Assembly (NCBI GenBank): GCA_022841665.1
Contig: JALHRB010000011.1
Location: 1-64,000, forward strand
DNA: 64,000 nt
Origin: Pseudolabrys sp.
Lineage (GTDB): Bacteria > Pseudomonadota > Alphaproteobacteria > Rhizobiales > Xanthobacteraceae
Reading direction: 5' to 3'
In this document: positions 60,518 to 64,000 of the stretch, piece after piece
How positions within the stretch are numbered: position 1 is the first letter of the stretch
How the letters are laid out: every line of letters begins with the position of its first letter
Made by a program: the position numbers and the translations under genes
The notes under the pieces: generated by a model
Databases searched by the model: none
What the model was told of the DNA's origin: nothing
What the model saw: only the letters and a program-made list of their open reading frames with translations

Positions 60518-61570
60518 ATGAAACGCCGCGCATGGCAGCGAGGCGCGTTCATCCTGGCCGCGCTTCTCATTCTCGCCATCGCCGGACATGCTCTGGCGCA
60601 GCCGTTCGGCGTGCGGCCGCCGTCCGCGCCCGCGGGCGAGGCGGGCGGCTTCGCCGGCTGGATTCTGGCCAAGCAGGCCGAGTTCTACCGCATGCTGTCG
60701 GGCGCGATCCGCGCCGCCAAGGCCGACGGCAGCGCCGCTTATACCCTGCTCGGCATCTCATTCCTCTACGGCGTGTTCCACGCCGCCGGTCCCGGCCACG
60801 GCAAGGCGGTGATCTCGGCCTACATGGTCGCCAATGACGAAACCTGGCGGCGCGGCGTGGTGCTCTCCTTCGCCTCGGCGCTGCTGCAGGCGGTGACCGC
60901 GGTCGCCATCGTCGGCATTGCGGCCGCGCTGCTGGGCGCCACCGCCAAGACGATGGGCGACGCAGTGCGCGTGATCGAGATCGTCAGTTACGGGCTGATC
61001 GTCCTGATCGGCCTGCGGCTGTTGTGGGTGAAGGGCCGCGCGCTGCTGCGGCTGCTGCGGCCGGTAAAGGTCGCGCATGCGCAGCATGCACACGACCATG
61101 GCCACGGCCACGATCATGGCCATCATCATGGCCACGAGCATCATCACGCACACGGCCACCATCATCACGATCACGCGGACGAAGCGCATGCCTGGGGCCA
61201 CGCGCACGCGCCGGAGCCGCAAGACCTGACGGGGCGGCACTGGCTGCGCCGCGGTCTCGCGGCCATTGTCGCCGTGGGATTGCGGCCCTGCTCGGGCGCG
61301 ATCATCGTGCTCGTTTTCGCGCTGGCACAGGGCATTTTCTGGCTCGGCGTCGCCTCGGCCTTCGCCATGGGCATCGGCACCGCGCTCACGGTGACGGCGA
61401 TCGCCACGCTCGCCGTCGGCGCGCGCCACTTCGCCGGCCGGCTGGCGAAGGCCAAGCCGGGCATTGGCATGCTGCTCGTGCGCGGGCTGGAGACCGCCGC
61501 CGCGGCGGTGATCGTCCTGTTCGGCGCGGCGCTGCTGCTGGGCTATATGGCGAGCGAGCGGCTGCTTTAG
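60518..61570 (+). CDS. NicO-type nickel/cobalt transporter
   Basis: A 350-residue membrane protein of the NicO/RcnA family with about six spans. A His/Asp-rich cytoplasmic-loop tract lies between the third and fourth spans (about residues 192-225, repeated HGHDHGHHHGH type units), and RPCSGAIIVLVFALAQG is the family's metal-site segment. It could import cobalt for the nitrile hydratases next door or export Ni/Co; direction is not determined by sequence. The ATG at 60518 follows a GGGGAG run supplied by a palindromic repeat. Confidence 0.9.
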   Translation: MKRRAWQRGAFILAALLILAIAGHALAQPFGVRPPSAPAGEAGGFAGWILAKQAEFYRMLSGAIRAAKADGSAAYTLLGISFLYGVFHAAGPGHGKAVISAYMVANDETWRRGVVLSFASALLQAVTAVAIVGIAAALLGATAKTMGDAVRVIEIVSYGLIVLIGLRLLWVKGRALLRLLRPVKVAHAQHAHDHGHGHDHGHHHGHEHHHAHGHHHHDHADEAHAWGHAHAPEPQDLTGRHWLRRGLAAIVAVGLRPCSGAIIVLVFALAQGIFWLGVASAFAMGIGTALTVTAIATLAVGARHFAGRLAKAKPGIGMLLVRGLETAAAAVIVLFGAALLLGYMASERLL

Positions 61571-61573
61571 AGA

Positions 61574-61954
61574 CTAGTGGAAATCGTCGGGCTTGAGCTC
61601 GATCGGCTCGCCGTGCGGGGTGCGGTCGCAGGCGTGCTCCCACGCATGCTTCGTGCGGTGCAGAGTTTCCGCGCTCGCCACGCCTTTTTCCTGCACCAGC
61701 TGCTCCAGCGCCGCCAGCCAGTGCGCGTAATAGGTTTCGCCGGTGTCGGGATCCCCGGCCGCCTGCGCGCGCTTGATCTCGCGGCTCAGCGCCGCCGCCC
61801 ATTCGGGCCAGGTGAACAGGCCGCGCTCATGCAGCGCGAGCGTCATGGCGAAGGCTTGCGCCTCCCACGGCTCGCGGAACACCGGACCGTCGGCGTCGCG
61901 GGGAATGCTCGGCACTTCTTGCGCCGCGCGCCGCGCGGCGGCCTGGTCAATCAT
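61574..61954 (-). CDS. Nitrile hydratase accessory/activator protein
   Basis: A 126-residue protein matching cobalt nitrile hydratase activators: PVFREPWEAQAFAMTLALHERGLFTWPEWA (about 24-53) is the diagnostic segment, similar to the N-terminal part of the beta subunit. It delivers cobalt to the alpha subunit during maturation. Last gene of the nitrile hydratase operon, 9 nt after the beta subunit stop. Confidence 0.88.
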   Translation of the reverse strand: MIDQAAARRAAQEVPSIPRDADGPVFREPWEAQAFAMTLALHERGLFTWPEWAAALSREIKRAQAAGDPDTGETYYAHWLAALEQLVQEKGVASAETLHRTKHAWEHACDRTPHGEPIELKPDDFH

Positions 61955-61963
61955 TTTTCATCC

Positions 61964-62623
61964 TCAGAGCGGCTCCAGATACGGCTCCCAGGCCTCGATG
62001 GCGACCCGCACCGACGGATCGGCATCCTCGCCCCACAATTCGCGGCCGTCGAAGCGCACGGTGTAGAGCCAGTGCGGATCCTCGCCGATATTCTGGGAAT
62101 GGCTGTCGGGAAACACGTGGCAGCCGACGATGCGCACGACTTCGCCGACACGGCCGCGCGCGTAGCGCGGCAGGCGCGTATGGGTCGTCGGATGGTTGTT
62201 TTTGGTGCGCACGCGGTCGCCGACCTTGAACAGTGCGGGCGACGGCGCCGGGCGGTCATAGGGCGAGCCGTGGCGAATCATGGTGGCGACCTGGTCGGCC
62301 GTCACAGGGCGCGGCGTTTTTTTCGGCGGCGCGAGCGGGCGGCCGGCGGCGATTTCCTCCGGCGTCGCCACGCCATATTTGAGCATCATCCGCTCGAGCG
62401 TGACGACCCACAGGCCGTAATAGCTGCGGTTGAGATATTCCGGCGGCGAAATGCTTTCGCGCTCGAAACGGAAGGCGTCCAGATTCCAGATGCCGGCGCA
62501 GCCAATCGCGATGTTGAGCGCGAAGGCCTTCTTTTCCCAGTCGGCGTGAAACACCGGCTCGTTCGGCTCCGGCTCGACGGGGCCGAAGCCGTGCATTCCG
62601 CCCATGTCCGCCGCGCCGTTCAT
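61964..62623 (-). CDS. Nitrile hydratase beta subunit (copy 1)
   Basis: A 219-residue beta subunit of nitrile hydratase, which with the alpha subunit hydrates nitriles to amides. [26 protein letters not shown] at the start and [27 protein letters not shown] in the C-terminal barrel are diagnostic. Its ATG overlaps the alpha stop (ATGA at 62620-62623). It is similar to, but clearly diverged from, the second beta subunit at 63283. Confidence 0.93.
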   Translation of the reverse strand: MNGAADMGGMHGFGPVEPEPNEPVFHADWEKKAFALNIAIGCAGIWNLDAFRFERESISPPEYLNRSYYGLWVVTLERMMLKYGVATPEEIAAGRPLAPPKKTPRPVTADQVATMIRHGSPYDRPAPSPALFKVGDRVRTKNNHPTTHTRLPRYARGRVGEVVRIVGCHVFPDSHSQNIGEDPHWLYTVRFDGRELWGEDADPSVRVAIEAWEPYLEPL

Positions 62624-63261
62624 TGCAAATCCTTCGGCTGTTTCGGCAGTCCTGTGCCGATCATGGAATCGCGCGTCACCAGCTCGGCGAGCTTTTCTTC
62701 GCTCCAGCCCTCGGTGCCGGCCGGGCGCATCGGCACGACCAGGTAGCGCAGCTCGGCGGTCGAGTCCCACACCTGAATTTCGGTGTCCTTCGGCAATTCG
62801 ACGCCGAAGTCGCGCAGCACGCCGCGCGGATCGGCGACCGTGCGCGCACGGTAGGGCGCCGACTTGTACCAGAGCGGCGGCAGGCCGAGCACCGCCCACG
62901 GGTAGCAGGAGCACAGCGTGCAGACGACCATGTTGTGAACCGTCGGCGTGTTTTCCAGCGCGACCAGATGATTGCCGGAGCGCCCGCCGAAACCGAGCGA
63001 GCCGATCGCCGCGGTGCCGTCCTCGAACAGCAATTTGCGGAACTTCGGATCGACCCAGGCTTTGGCGACGACCTGCGCGCCGTTGCGCGGGCCAATCTTC
63101 TTTTCATAGATATCGACCAGCTCGTCGAGCGCCGCCGGATCGATGTAGCCCTTTTCGAGCAGAATCGTTTCCAGCGCGCGCGTGCGCAATTGCATCTCGG
63201 TGAGGTCCGAGCCGTGATCGTGGTGGCTGTGGTGATGGTCGTCGTGATGATCGTGGGTCAT
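62620..63261 (-). CDS. Nitrile hydratase alpha subunit, cobalt type (copy 1)
   Basis: A 213-residue catalytic subunit. The metal claw VCTLCSC has C114, C117, S118 and C119, with Thr after the first Cys, the mark of the cobalt enzyme (iron types have Ser). It starts with a His/Asp-rich tail (residues 2-17, [16 protein letters not shown]), probably for metal binding. Starting at 63261, 21 nt after the second beta gene. Active complex is alpha2beta2. Confidence 0.95.
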   Translation of the reverse strand: MTHDHHDDHHHSHHDHGSDLTEMQLRTRALETILLEKGYIDPAALDELVDIYEKKIGPRNGAQVVAKAWVDPKFRKLLFEDGTAAIGSLGFGGRSGNHLVALENTPTVHNMVVCTLCSCYPWAVLGLPPLWYKSAPYRARTVADPRGVLRDFGVELPKDTEIQVWDSTAELRYLVVPMRPAGTEGWSEEKLAELVTRDSMIGTGLPKQPKDLQ

Positions 63262-63282
63262 GGCTGAAATGTTAGCGCAGTC

Positions 63283-63942
63283 TTACGCCCGCACCAAGTA
63301 TGGCTCCCAGGCGTCGATCGAGACCGACAGCGTCGGGTCGGTGTCGGCGCCCCACAACTCGCGGCCGTCGAACTTCACCGTGTAGAGCCAGCGCGGGTCC
63401 TCGCCGAGACCCTGTGAATTGCTGTCGGGAAAGACGTGGCAGCCGCGCACCGACTCGATGACGCCGACGCGGCCGCGCACGTAGCGCGGCAGCCGCGTGT
63501 GGGTGAGGGGATTGATTACTTTGGCGCGCACCTTGTCGCCGGCGGCGAAGGCGGCCTTGCTGTTGGTCTCGCGCGCGGTCGGGCCGCCGCGATGCAGCGT
63601 CTGCGCCACGTCGGCGGGCGAGAGCACGCGCTTCACCGGCTTCGCCGGCCGCAGCGAATGGCCGGCGGCGATCTCGTCGTCCGAGACAAGCCCGCGCTCC
63701 TTCATCAGGTCGATCAGGCCGGCGAGCCAGATCTGGTAGTAGGTCATCGACAGGTAGTCGCCCGGCGGGCGGTTCTCACGCGCGAAGCGCGACATGTCGA
63801 TGTTCCAGCCGCCCGGCATGCCCATGGCGAGCGTCAGCGCGAAGGCGCGCTTTTCCCACTCGCCGTGGAAGACCGGCTCGTTCGGCTCGGGTTCGACCGG
63901 GCCGAAGCCGTGCATGCCGCCCATGTCATGCGCGCCGTTCAT
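63283..63942 (-). CDS. Nitrile hydratase beta subunit (copy 2)
   Basis: A 219-residue paralogue of the beta subunit at 61964, with the same [21 protein letters not shown]-terminus and HTRLPRYVRGRVG barrel, but many differences in the middle. It follows an alpha subunit (ATGA overlap at 63939-63942). Two alpha-beta pairs are thus arranged in tandem in one operon and read toward the accessory gene. Confidence 0.92.
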   Translation of the reverse strand: MNGAHDMGGMHGFGPVEPEPNEPVFHGEWEKRAFALTLAMGMPGGWNIDMSRFARENRPPGDYLSMTYYQIWLAGLIDLMKERGLVSDDEIAAGHSLRPAKPVKRVLSPADVAQTLHRGGPTARETNSKAAFAAGDKVRAKVINPLTHTRLPRYVRGRVGVIESVRGCHVFPDSNSQGLGEDPRWLYTVKFDGRELWGADTDPTLSVSIDAWEPYLVRA

Positions 63943-64000
63943 TTCAGGTCCGCCGGCGATTTGGCCAGGCCGGTGCCGATCATGGAGTCGCGGGTGACGA
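63939..64000 (-). CDS. Nitrile hydratase alpha subunit, copy 2 (C-terminal end, partial)
   Basis: Only the last 19 codons lie in the window: [19 protein letters not shown] and the TGA. This matches the C-terminus of alpha copy 1 ([19 protein letters not shown]). The rest, including the metal motif, lies beyond the edge. Confidence 0.9.
   Translation of the reverse strand, partial: VTRDSMIGTGLAKSPADLK

Overview
The window (about 64 kb, GC-rich, with dense ATGA/GTGA stop-start overlaps) looks like a chromosomal segment of an alphaproteobacterium of the Hyphomicrobiales (Rhizobiales), in the Xanthobacteraceae/Bradyrhizobiaceae neighbourhood. This placement is inferred from the rRNA style, homospermidine synthase, a probable speF-type leader before ornithine decarboxylase, tripartite tricarboxylate (TTT) and TRAP-TAXI transporters, cobalt nitrile hydratase and oxalate/formate genes. 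No 16S is present, so the genus is not fixed. No phage, IS element or CRISPR array was seen.

Layout. 1-2633: 3' end of a ribosomal RNA operon (23S end, 5S, terminators), then a DedA-type membrane protein, a CHAD protein and initiator tRNA-fMet. 2634-13429: an oxalate/one-carbon block: TctCBA transporter, GntR/FCD regulator, oxalyl-CoA decarboxylase, formyl-CoA:oxalate CoA-transferase with a Lys/Ala-rich tail, a formyl-THF hydrolase-like protein and formate-THF ligase. 13480-15710: pyrophosphatase, esterase-like hydrolase, PAS-GGDEF cyclase. 15792-21534: LysR regulator divergent from an NAD-linked molybdenum formate dehydrogenase (fused FdsG/FdsB, then FdsA). Together these genes would turn oxalate into formyl-CoA and formate, oxidise formate to CO2 with NADH, and pass formate into the folate C1 pool.

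21535-23770 is a visibly AT-richer three-gene island (membrane protein, GNAT acetyltransferase, P-loop kinase-like protein) with no recognised function; it is the best candidate here for an undescribed cassette. 23842-28391: small proteins, a PQQ-type sugar dehydrogenase with its cytochrome c, biotin synthase and a CrcB fluoride channel. 28498-33579: TetR-controlled RND efflux pair. 33620-37437: isochorismatase-like amidohydrolase, a nucleobase-type permease behind a sigma-54 promoter, and two half-size YraQ-like permeases. 37450-41767: PfkB sugar(-acid) kinase divergent from a TRAP-TAXI transporter, sharing a palindromic operator.

41996-44586: znuBCA zinc importer with a Zur-like box. 44765-48394: protoglobin, orphan TctC receptor, a ParD/ParE-like module whose toxin is frameshifted, and a CobW-family zinc GTPase paired with a WD40 protein. 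49729-53532: polyamine genes (homospermidine synthase, GNAT, ornithine decarboxylase with a long structured leader). 53608-61570: P1B ATPase, M3 oligopeptidase, gamma-glutamyltransferase-like enzyme, DUF1007 and NicO (Ni/Co) transporter. 61574-64000: nitrile hydratase accessory gene plus two tandem nitrile hydratase gene pairs, the second cut by the window edge. Metal handling (Zn, Co/Ni) recurs, with His-rich tails on several unrelated proteins. At least five families of palindromic intergenic repeats are scattered through the window.
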